A stretch of DNA of 64,000 nt, from contig CM007340.1 of assembly GCA_000333855.2 (NCBI GenBank), positions 494,110 to 558,109 on the forward strand. The letters are read 5' to 3'. The notes under the pieces are model-generated. The model did no database searches and was not told where the DNA came from. It saw only the letters and a list, made by a program, of their open reading frames with translations. Positions within the stretch are counted from its first letter, which is position 1, and each line of letters opens with the position of its first letter. Position numbers and translations under genes: made by a program. Source of the DNA: Endotrypanum monterogeii (Eukaryota; Euglenozoa; Kinetoplastea; Trypanosomatida; Trypanosomatidae). This document shows positions 11,134 to 19,659 of this stretch, one piece after another.

Positions 11134-13335
11134 ATGTTCAGTGATTTTCATGAGGACCAGGCGTCGGCTCTGCCGGCGGATGCCAGCAAGAGCTCATCGG
11201 TGCCATGGGTGAATTGGGGGCCATCTATCGCGGGTGAGGTCACTCCGTGCTTTGAGGGGGGTTTTCTCTACCGAATTATTGACTCTTCCAAGAAAATCTG
11301 GTCGCTCTATAATGACACGTTTGTCTACGAAATGCACGCCACCTTTATCTTTGGGCCCGACTCCTATGTGGAGGCCATCACCGACATTTCCTCTTCTGCG
11401 TCGGCAAGCGATGCGATCCATTACGGGAACCGTGTTGTCGCCAGCTTCGAGGACAACGAGCTGGCTATCTCCTTGGTTGTCTATCCAATGGAGACGGTCC
11501 AGTTTGCCCGAGGCGACAAGTCAAGGTATCGGTGCCGGTTTGACGGCAAACCGCTCTCTCAAGAGTACCTCGAAGGCGAACGAACTCTGGCAGATGTCGA
11601 ACTGGAGAGAGACAAGGCGGCACTCAGGGAACGCATCTGCTCCACCGCGGATTCCGAGGACGTCTTGACACTGTGCAAAGCGAACGGGCTCGTGTTCATC
11701 GATTCCTCCTTCCCGCCAGGCCAGTTTTCCCTTGACATGAATCAAGGCTTGATCGTGCCGAGCGGATGGAGGCGTCCATCGGTGTATCTTCCCCTCAACA
11801 TGAGGAGCCAAATTTCTCTTTTCCAGTCTGTTGTGACTCCCTTCGCCACGCGGCGTGGGGAGTTGCAAAATTCATGGCTGATTAGCGCTATGGCGGCACT
11901 GGCCGAATACCCGGACCACATCAAAAGCATGTTTCTTCACCCTGTCAGCTCCGAGGAAACGCCCCAAGAGGAGGCAGTTGGTGCGTACCGGGTTTGGTTA
12001 AACACAGATGGACTTTGGCATTCAGTGCTCGTCGACAGCTATCTTCCCGTGGTAGGCCCACAACAGCGCTACGCACGCAGTGCCAACGGGCCGTGTGAGA
12101 TGTGGATGTCGTACCTAGAGAAGGCGTACGCAAAGCGTTATCGCAGCTACATCAACATCGCCAGTGGTGATCCGCTCTTCGCGATTCGTGACTTTACCGG
12201 TTTTCCCACGTCACGGCTGGACGTCCTCTTTTCTCAGTGTGCCGCAGACCCTTTGAAAGGGGAAATGTTTTTTCTTCGAATTATACAGGATTATGAAAGC
12301 GGGCATATTATTCTACTGAGCACCCCCGGCAGCAGTGACCTGCGCTCTGCTCATCCCACATACCAAGAGAACGGTCTCTTGATAGGGTATACGTATGCGG
12401 TGTTGGATGTTTGCGTGACCGAGTCGCCGGCTTTTCGGCTGTTACGACTGCGCAACCCGTGGGAGTCTGCTACCAGATGGAAGGGCAAGTGGTCTGCGGA
12501 TTCGCTGATGTGGCAGGAGCACCCTGAGGTGTCTGCGGTCTTTCCGGAGCATAGCGGGAAAGATGGGACCTTCATCATGGAATGGTCGGAGGTGCTGGAG
12601 GTTTTTGTTGGCTGCGGTATTGTGTTCAACCACCACGGCTACGTCGACTACCGCATTCCCTTCGAGTTCCACGGCACTGTGTCGGAGTTGTGCCTCGAGA
12701 TTCACGTGACGGAGCCGACAGCGTTGACGTTCATTCTCTCGCAGCCAGACAGCAAAGGCACGGCAAGGGAGTCTGGGAACTATAACGCTATCATGATTTC
12801 TATAGCTGGGATCTCCGCCTCAACAGTTCCGGGATCTCAGGACGGCAGTATGCGTAGTTGCGAAACTTCGAGTATTTCTGTGATGTCGAGCAATAGTCAG
12901 TTGGTGGCGCAGGAGTTCTCTATTCTTTCCAATTCCTCTTTGGACGCTGAAATACCTTCACAGGGCTTAACCTTCTTGCAGGGACGAGACGTCAGTGTCA
13001 TGTATATGTTTCTCCCGGAAGAGTCACCGTACCTTGTCGTGCCACGTCTGCTTCTGCAGCCGTCAAGTCTTCAAAAAAGCCTTGCATCTCCGGCGACTGG
13101 ATCCTCCATGTCACACAGGAAAGAAGTACGACCGTGCGTGTTGGGCGTTCTGTCACAGTTTCCCTTCACTTCGCATGGGCAAGCACGCGTTCTTCTGCGT
13201 GAGTTGCCAGCGGACAGCCCTGTCTTTCAAAATTACCTCCGCTTCGCAAATGATTCTGTGGATGTTGAGAAGACTTTTTACGTGAAGCGCCCGGGCTTCG
13301 GAGTGATGGAGCGTTGCGCGTCAGAGCTGAAATAG
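11134..13335 (+). CDS. calpain-like protein with two triad losses (733 aa)
   Basis: Full-length calpain-like protein with the same domain order as its upstream neighbour: N-terminal kinetoplastid domain (GEVTPCFEGG, IWSLYND, YPMETVQFARG; residues about 25-150), peptidase-like domain, then domain III. The nucleophile position is Ser247 in QNSW, so even the usual Gly-Asp before it is lost. The catalytic His position is Tyr419 (IGYTY instead of xGHxY). Asn441 (LRNPWE) remains. It should therefore be protease-dead. A Ser-rich insertion at about residues 560-610 in domain III is absent from the other calpains here. The start is the first ATG after a strong predicted trans-splice site (10891). It lacks Gly2. 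I infer a structural role. Confidence 0.94.
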   Translation: MFSDFHEDQASALPADASKSSSVPWVNWGPSIAGEVTPCFEGGFLYRIIDSSKKIWSLYNDTFVYEMHATFIFGPDSYVEAITDISSSASASDAIHYGNRVVASFEDNELAISLVVYPMETVQFARGDKSRYRCRFDGKPLSQEYLEGERTLADVELERDKAALRERICSTADSEDVLTLCKANGLVFIDSSFPPGQFSLDMNQGLIVPSGWRRPSVYLPLNMRSQISLFQSVVTPFATRRGELQNSWLISAMAALAEYPDHIKSMFLHPVSSEETPQEEAVGAYRVWLNTDGLWHSVLVDSYLPVVGPQQRYARSANGPCEMWMSYLEKAYAKRYRSYINIASGDPLFAIRDFTGFPTSRLDVLFSQCAADPLKGEMFFLRIIQDYESGHIILLSTPGSSDLRSAHPTYQENGLLIGYTYAVLDVCVTESPAFRLLRLRNPWESATRWKGKWSADSLMWQEHPEVSAVFPEHSGKDGTFIMEWSEVLEVFVGCGIVFNHHGYVDYRIPFEFHGTVSELCLEIHVTEPTALTFILSQPDSKGTARESGNYNAIMISIAGISASTVPGSQDGSMRSCETSSISVMSSNSQLVAQEFSILSNSSLDAEIPSQGLTFLQGRDVSVMYMFLPEESPYLVVPRLLLQPSSLQKSLASPATGSSMSHRKEVRPCVLGVLSQFPFTSHGQARVLLRELPADSPVFQNYLRFANDSVDVEKTFYVKRPGFGVMERCASELK

Positions 13336-14599
13336 GGTAGTCGGGCTCAATGGAGCATGGGAGTAGGTGGGGTTCAGTGCTGCAGGGGCTGCCTTGTGCG
13401 AGAACGAGAGTGGGGAAGCGACCTTCAGAGGTTTAGAGGGAAGTGAGCCCCAACTTGCATTGTAGATTCTGTTACCTGTCGTGACAGATGGGATGCTGCA
13501 ATAAGGAAGGGACGGGACTAGCAGCCCTCTTCCTCAAGCGATAGACGTGGGTGGCGCTTTGCCTTACGCGCTACATTGTTTGTGTGCCTTCACATTTTTT
13601 TTTCTTTTCGTGGACGGCTTTTCCGTTCCATGCTTTTCTCGTACCGCTAGACCTTTTCCCCCCAGTGTAGAGAAAATATCTGCCGTGACAATGCGGTGTT
13701 CACGGATAGCGTGATGCGGCCCCGTGTTTTTACCACTCTTTCTTCTATTTCTCTGATTTCATTCCCCCCCTTTTTTGGAAGTATTATATATTTTCGTGTA
13801 AAGGAGGCTAAACGAAACAGCCCAGCGAAATCTTCGGAGAGCGTAGCATATATATATTTTTTCTGGTTTCTTGCACATAGGTGTAGTTTCCCCCACTGTT
13901 TTTTTCGTTTCTCCTTACAAACCTCTGATCTCCCCATCCCTACTTTTTCCTCCTCCAACTCCCATGTGCATGGGACAAATCCCAGGTATGCTGCCTTGGT
14001 TTTGTGTGCAGATGGGCAGGCGTACGTATAGGCCCCTCCTCGATTCCACTCAATTCACCTTCCCCTTTTTTTTTGGTTTCTAAGTAAGGACGTACGTGCT
14101 ACATATCACTGATCGCGTCCGGCACATTTTCGTTTTTTCCCTCGTCTTTTTTTTTTCTCCTTCTTTGGCTGGGGCCTCTTCAATTTTATTTTTGTGTTTC
14201 TCTTTTATATTGAAAAAAAAAGGAATGCTCGTTCCTGTGCAAATCGGAAGTTCAGGAAGAACTGCGCTACACCCGTAGCAGCCCCTCTTCACCCTAATTT
14301 TTCTGTTGTTGGTGTGCCATGTTCCTTTCAAGACCCCTTCCTCCCCCTCCTCCGTGGTGCGTGACAGCGCTGCCTTCTCTTGCAATCACTTTGGATGTTA
14401 AGGGGGAGGGGATGGAGACAAAAAAAAAGTACGCAACCGCTTGGATATCTCTGCGTATATGTATCGAGTGATCTACCAAGCAGCACGTCGAGTAGTGGCA
14501 AGGAGGAGCATGCGCATGAGGTGAGGGGGGGGCTGATATATCGATCTGACAGTTGTGCACCTGTTTTTCCCTACCTGTTCGTTCTTCATGCCGACAGCG

Positions 14600-15138
14600 C
14601 GTCTTCAAGTCGTCGCTAGCAATCCCACATTGCGAGCAGATCACTTGGCACCATGTGAGGGGCGGCGGCACACACACACAGACACACACACACGTGCGTC
14701 GCAGCAATGCCCCCCACCCCCCCCGCCACAGCTACCTAGCCACGGTCTGTGCCTCGCACCCTGCCCGTCTCTGCCTCGCAGCCACACCCACCACCACCCG
14801 CAGGCCAGGCTGCGCTTCCCCCCCCCCCTCAGGGTGGCTCAGGCTGCTCACACCGTGAGCGGCGAGGGGCAGGGACAAGGGGCGGGGAGACGGTTCAGTT
14901 GCCCTGCCGAGTGACCTGCGATATGGGCGGCGTAAGCGCGCTCAGTGCCGTGCACGGCTCCGACGCTACGCCCTTCCGGACCTGATCGCCGACACCTATT
15001 GGGGAAGGGTGAGCCATGCTGACCTCGCCACGCCGGACGAGCTTGACACACCCTCTCGCCACATGGTGCGGGGGAGGGAAGGGTATGTGGGGTTTGCACA
15101 TCGTGCGGGTGTGCAGGACTCTGGGTGTCATCCCGGGA
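14600..15138 (-). repeat. dispersed 0.53-kb repeat, copy 1 (inverted)
   Basis: GC-rich element, nearly identical to the copies at 17569, 25037 and 46477 but on the other strand. Read on the - strand it starts CCCGGGATGACACCC and ends GACTTGAAGACG. It includes a (CA/GT) microsatellite, a variable C/G homopolymer run and a G-rich block that reads GGGTGGTGGTGGGTGTGG on the + strand of the direct copies. It shares its far end (TTGCTAGCGACGACTTGAAG) only with copy 4. Length and dispersal resemble the SIDER class of extinct Leishmania retroposons, but I see no poly(A) tail and cannot confirm the family signature. No clear target-site duplication. Confidence 0.85.
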
Positions 15139-17568
15139 TTTCCCTTTCCATTACAAGTCGTTCTCGGAGGCAGAAGTGGCCTGCAGTTTTCTTTGTGCCT
15201 GGACGAGCTGTGGCGATCGATGTTATGCGCACGCGAAAGGGTCTAAGGAGTGGATATAGATGAGAAGGGGAAAACGATGGAGAGCCCTTCTTTGGAAATG
15301 ATTCACCCCACTGGTGGGTAAAAATGGATTCATTGATCATATATGTATATTTGTATATATTTGTGTGTGTGTGTGTGTGTGTCTCTGTAGATGCCAGGGA
15401 GGCGGTGCGAAGCACAGGCATGCGTTTGCCCTCAACACGAGGTGAAACTATCTGTTTCTGCTTCCCCTGCAGGAAAGGGAAGAGAAGGCTGTCTCAGTGA
15501 CAGGCATCTTTCTTCTACAGAGTACAGCTGACTAGTGCCTTACGCCTACGGAAGATAATTTCAGTGCGAGCGACATGATGCCGGCATTGAAGGGACCGCT
15601 GACAAGATTGGATGCAAACGTGCCTTTCTTTGACGGCGCGTCTTCTGGGATGCTGTAGTTCAGTACTCGCTCCTGTATACGCCAGAGGAAAGAAATGTTG
15701 TGGGAGCAATTTTAATTTTTTCGTGTGCGCATCCTATCTCTTCGCATTCCGATTCTTGACGTCGAAACCCGCCCTTTATCCTCTCGATTTCCCGGATTTC
15801 TATTTTGCTGTCATTTCTCCCTATTGGTAGGCGACGAGCTTGTTACTGAAGCGAAATAAGGCGTTAGGGTTGGCCGTGTGGAAATGTCTGTGTGGTTCAG
15901 TGACGTGTGTAAAAGAAAAAAAAAGACATATTGTACTCGTGTTTTAGCATTCAGACCTGACAGGGTGGCGGTGATGAAATGTAGCAGTGGTGATGGTATT
16001 GACATCGGAAGGTCGAAACAGTGTACGCTTCTATCGTGCCTCCTGTTGTTTTTTTTAGTTTGATGTTTTTTTTTTAAATTTATTCTGTGGTCTCAGCTCC
16101 AGTCATATGTCCTTCTTTGTCTTTTTTTTTACCCCTTTTCCTCTTCTACGTGTTTCGTATGCCCATACATTTTCTTTGGTCTCTTGATTTGCTCTTGCTT
16201 GCTGCTCTATGCCTTCTGTCACGCCGTTTCCGTGTTTGCCTCCCATTTTGTTTTTTTACCCGCCTGTTCTTTGATCTTTCTTTCCCCCTCATTCTCACTT
16301 GTGCCTCTCCATCAATCTTTTTTTTTTGTTCACTTCATGGGTTTTCCCCTGAGAAGCGACCACGCTCCTCATATTTCCCAAGAGGTGTCTTTTTTTTTTT
16401 CCCTCTGACAAACTGTTTTACTGTTCCTGTCTTGCTGCCCCCTTCCCCCCCTTCCTCTTCTTTAAATCCTTTTTTTTTCCCCGCCCCCCATCTTCCTCGT
16501 CGCCAGGTATAAAGAGGGATGAGGGCACATACCAGGCGAAAAGTTAGAGGGGTCCGATAAGCTTGTTTTTTCGTTTCCCCCCTATTTTCCCCCCTCTATC
16601 TCTGTGTGCTGAGGTGCGGGCTCACTTTGAATTGTACGGCCTAACCTTGTGTTGGGCGAACCGTCTATAATGGAGTGTCTTAATCCCTCCTCTACTTCTA
16701 AACATTTTGTTTCTGTCATGGCTTTGGTATCTGTGCGTTGGACCTTCCCCTGTCCTATGTGCCCCGTTACAGCCTCGTCCTCTACACGCTCTATTTCTGT
16801 ATTCGCATGCTACGTTCTCTCCCTCTGTGTATGCTTGTATATGGTGTTGTGCGTCCATCTTTTGAATGGCTCATTCCTATACCAACTCCTGTTTTGTTAC
16901 CCCATCTTACGTTGTTTCACTCACTCACACACCTCCCCCGCCCGACCCTTACTTGCCCGTTAGGCATTTTCTGGTTTCACTCGTGAGTGGAGTGGATGTG
17001 CATGGCTGTGCACACGGTTCAAGTCCACCAGTACCACCAATTTCTGCTCATCTCTTTGCGGTGTGAGGTATACTGACGGTGACGCCCTCATTTTTTTTTC
17101 ACTTTTTTTTCCTCATCACATTTATATATATATATATATACATATATATATTTCCTCACATGGTCTTTATGTGATTTCTTCTTTGCCGACGCTTCTTAGC
17201 TGGCCCCCTTTTTTTTCTTCAACATAATTGTGCTTGTGTCTAGACGGTCTCCGGTACCTGGGCTCTTCACTTCTCCCACCTCGCACTCAGATCAAACCTT
17301 CCTCAACCCTGCCCCTATTGTTTTTCTTCGTGTGTGTCTTGCTGGCAAATAAAGAATAAAACATATGAGCAGTATGCTCCGTCTCTTCTTCACCTTTCAC
17401 CGTGACGTGTTGGGTAGATCGCCTCGCACGCGCCGTTATTGAGGCTTACAGCTCAGCCGCGCCTACGCAGACGTCCTCTCCTCACCTCGTTCCCTCTCGC
17501 AGGAGAAAACATTTTATCAGAACAGTATCGGGAAAAGGGCGTTGCGCAGTCTGCGGGTGGGTGTGGAG

Positions 17569-17995
17569 CCCAGAGTCCTGCACACCCGCACGATGTGCAA
17601 ACCCCACATACCCTTCCCTCCCCCGCACCATGTGGCGAGAGGGTGTGTCAAGCTCGTCCGGCGTGGCGAGGTCAGCATGGCTCACCCTTTCCCAATAGGT
17701 GTCGGCGATCAGGTCCGGAAGGGCGTAGCGTCGGAGCCGTGCACGGCACTGAGCGCGTTTACGCCGCCCATATCGCAGGTCACTCGGCAGGGCAACTGAA
17801 CCGTCTCCCCGCCCCTTGTCCCTGCCCCTCGCCGCTCACGGTGTGAGCTGCCTGAGCCACCCGGAGGGGGGGAGGGGGGAAGCGCAGCCTGGCCTGCGGG
17901 TGGTGGTGGGTGTGGCTGCGAGGCAGAGACGGGCAGGGTGCGAGGCACAGGCCGTGGCTAGGTAGCTGTGCGGGGGGGGGGCATTGCTGCGACGC
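17569..17995 (+). repeat. dispersed 0.53-kb repeat, copy 2 (cut by gap)
   Basis: Direct copy of the dispersed element. It starts about 11 bases inside the boundary seen in copies 1 and 4 (first shared bases CCCAGAG) and is cut off by the 10-N gap at 17996. Its left flank (17521-17568) is repeated after the gap, so this copy and the next are probably the same locus shown twice. Confidence 0.85.
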
Positions 17996-18005
17996 NNNNN
18001 NNNNN
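17996..18005. other. assembly gap (10 N)
   Basis: Ten N. The sequence to the left (17521-17995) reappears almost exactly to the right (18006-18480), including unique flanking sequence outside the repeat element. This suggests two overlapping contig ends that were not merged. Confidence 0.95.
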
Positions 18006-18053
18006 AACAGTATCGGGAAAAGGGCGTTGCGCAGTCTGCGGGTGGGTGTGGAG

Positions 18054-18545
18054 CCCAGAGTCCTGCACACCCGCACGATGTGCAAACCCCACATACCCTT
18101 CCCTCCCCCGCACCATGTGGCGAGAGGGTGTGTCAAGCTCGTCCGGCGTGGCGAGGTCAGCATGGCTCACCCTTTCCCAATAGGTGTCGGCGATCAGGTC
18201 CGGAAGGGCGTAGCGTCGGAGCCGTGCACGGCACTGTAGCGCGTTTACGCCGCCCATATCGCAGGTCACTCGGCAGGGCAACTGAACCGTCTCCCCGCCC
18301 CTTGTCCCTGCCCCTCGCCGCTCACGGTGTGAGCTGCCTGAGCCACCCTGAGGGGGGGGGGGAAGCGCAGCCTGGCCTGCGGGTGGTGGTGGGTGTGGCT
18401 GCGAGGCAGAGACGGGCAGGGTGCGAGGCACAGACCGTGGCTAGGTAGCTGTGCGGGGGGGGGCATTGCTGCGACGCACGTGTGTGTGTCTGTGTGTGTG
18501 CCGCCGCCCCTCGCATGGTGCCAAGTGATCTGCTCGCAATGTGGG
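18054..18545 (+). repeat. dispersed 0.53-kb repeat, copy 2 again (after gap)
   Basis: Same element and same left flank as the copy before the gap, with a few differences (an extra T in CACTGTAGCG, a different G-run length, AGACCG for GGCCG). It continues to the right end near TGCTCGCAATGTGGG and then diverges. It is truncated on the right relative to copies 1 and 4. Confidence 0.85.
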
Positions 18546-18653
18546 CTACGTGGTTTGTGGCGCTAGATGAGCTCTATGTTGTCCTGGATCAACACGTAAA
18601 GGAGTCGCAGGCGTCCGAGGTACGAATCCGTACCTTCATGGCATCTGTGATCA

Positions 18654-18654
<1 letters not shown>

Positions 18655-18680
<26 letters not shown>
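18655..18680. repeat. (TA)n microsatellite
   Basis: Uninterrupted TA dinucleotide run of about 26 bases, just downstream of the dispersed repeat. One of about ten such runs in the window. Confidence 0.8.
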
Positions 18681-18685
<5 letters not shown>

Positions 18686-19207
18686 GTATCTTCAACTGGG
18701 CTCCTTCTCGTCCTTTTTTTTTTTTACAGGCGTGCAGCCTTTCCTTTTCCCTTCCTTGACCCCTCCTAGGCTGGCCTAACTTTTTTGTGTGTAAAAAAGC
18801 TTGTGCCCACTGCGGCTCGTATCTTTAGAGATCGTTTTATCTCGGTCCCAGTAGCCACTCCCATATTTTCTCACCCTTGCGTTTTTCGCGTAACTCCCCT
18901 TTTTAAAACTTTTCCTATTTTCGTTTGTTTTTCGGATGTGTTCATCGACTCGTCCGAAGATCGATTGGACGCTGCCTCGGGCTCAAAAGCGAAACACAAC
19001 GAACCCTAAGAGGGAGATATCGGGCAGCTGAGAGGAAGGGTGGGTGGAGAGAGAGAGAGCTCTTGCGGACCTTTGGATGTATTTCATTATTCTTTTGTTT
19101 TGTGTTTTGTTCTTTCAAGTTACATCTCGGGTCCCTGCCTTCGCCGAGAAAGAAACGCGTAGTGACCATCGGCATTCTTGCGTCGATTCTTCTTTCCTTC
19201 TCCCCTT

Positions 19208-19209
19208 AG
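19208..19209 (+). promoter_or_regulatory. predicted spliced-leader acceptor AG
   Basis: The AG ends a C/T-rich tract (about 19186-19207), only six bases before the ATG at 19216. This would be a very short leader; an alternative AG sits at about 19116. Either way it argues that translation starts at 19216 and not at the internal ATG at 19614. Confidence 0.4.
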
Positions 19210-19215
19210 TTGGCT

Positions 19216-19659
19216 ATGGGCGGTGCTGCGTCGCGCACCAAGTCTACTGGTGCGCGAAACGCCCGCCGCTCGTCGCAGGCCACACGCAGGCTATCATCAG
19301 CCACTTACACGACCGAGAGCCATGGAGCAGGGCCGAGAGAGACTCCTAGCACTGACAACATTCGTAGCGCTCAGCCTCTAATTCGTCCGTCCAGCCTGAG
19401 AAATAGCGCACCTCTTCCCTCCACCTCTTCCTCAGCGTCGTCGAATGCAGTGTCGTTGCTGGGGTCCTTCGACTCAGAGGTGGGGGCTACTACCGCGGAG
19501 GTTGCTGGTTCGACCGAGTCTTGTTTGTCAAACGCGCCCCCAAGTAGCTCTGATACACGGGCTCCTGTCGACACTGTCGACTGTGGTGGCCAAAAGCAGA
19601 ATGGGCATCTACTATGGTGCGTTGTACCTCCGCCACCGTCAGCGCGTCAGGTAAGGTAG
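19216..19659 (+). CDS. Ser-rich, MGGAAS-starting N-terminal part, out of frame with the calpain downstream
   Basis: A 147-residue open frame starting MGGAAS, a good N-myristoylation signal (Gly2, Ser6). It is followed by a low-complexity Ser/Thr/Ala/Arg-rich stretch, probably disordered. It ends at TAG 19657-19659. The calpain downstream is in another frame, which is open from 19554, so the two frames overlap by about 100 bases. Coding quality (G/C third positions), the predicted splice site just upstream and the acylation-type start suggest this is the true N-terminus of the calpain gene, separated by a sequencing error, a real frameshift, or an intron: CAG|GTAAGG at 19648-19656 looks like a 5' splice site. 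It could also be an independent small gene, which I think less likely. Confidence 0.55.
   Translation: MGGAASRTKSTGARNARRSSQATRRLSSATYTTESHGAGPRETPSTDNIRSAQPLIRPSSLRNSAPLPSTSSSASSNAVSLLGSFDSEVGATTAEVAGSTESCLSNAPPSSSDTRAPVDTVDCGGQKQNGHLLWCVVPPPPSARQVR

Larger units (their letters stand above)
13336..19207. other. long intergenic region with dispersed repeats and a gap
   Basis: About 5.9 kb without a supportable gene. It contains an inverted copy of the 0.53-kb dispersed repeat (14600-15138), a direct copy shown twice around a 10-N gap (17569-18545), (GT)n at about 15362-15382, and (TA)n at about 17121-17150 and 18655-18680. Open frames over the dispersed repeat recur in every copy simply because the copies are nearly identical. 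Confidence 0.6.
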
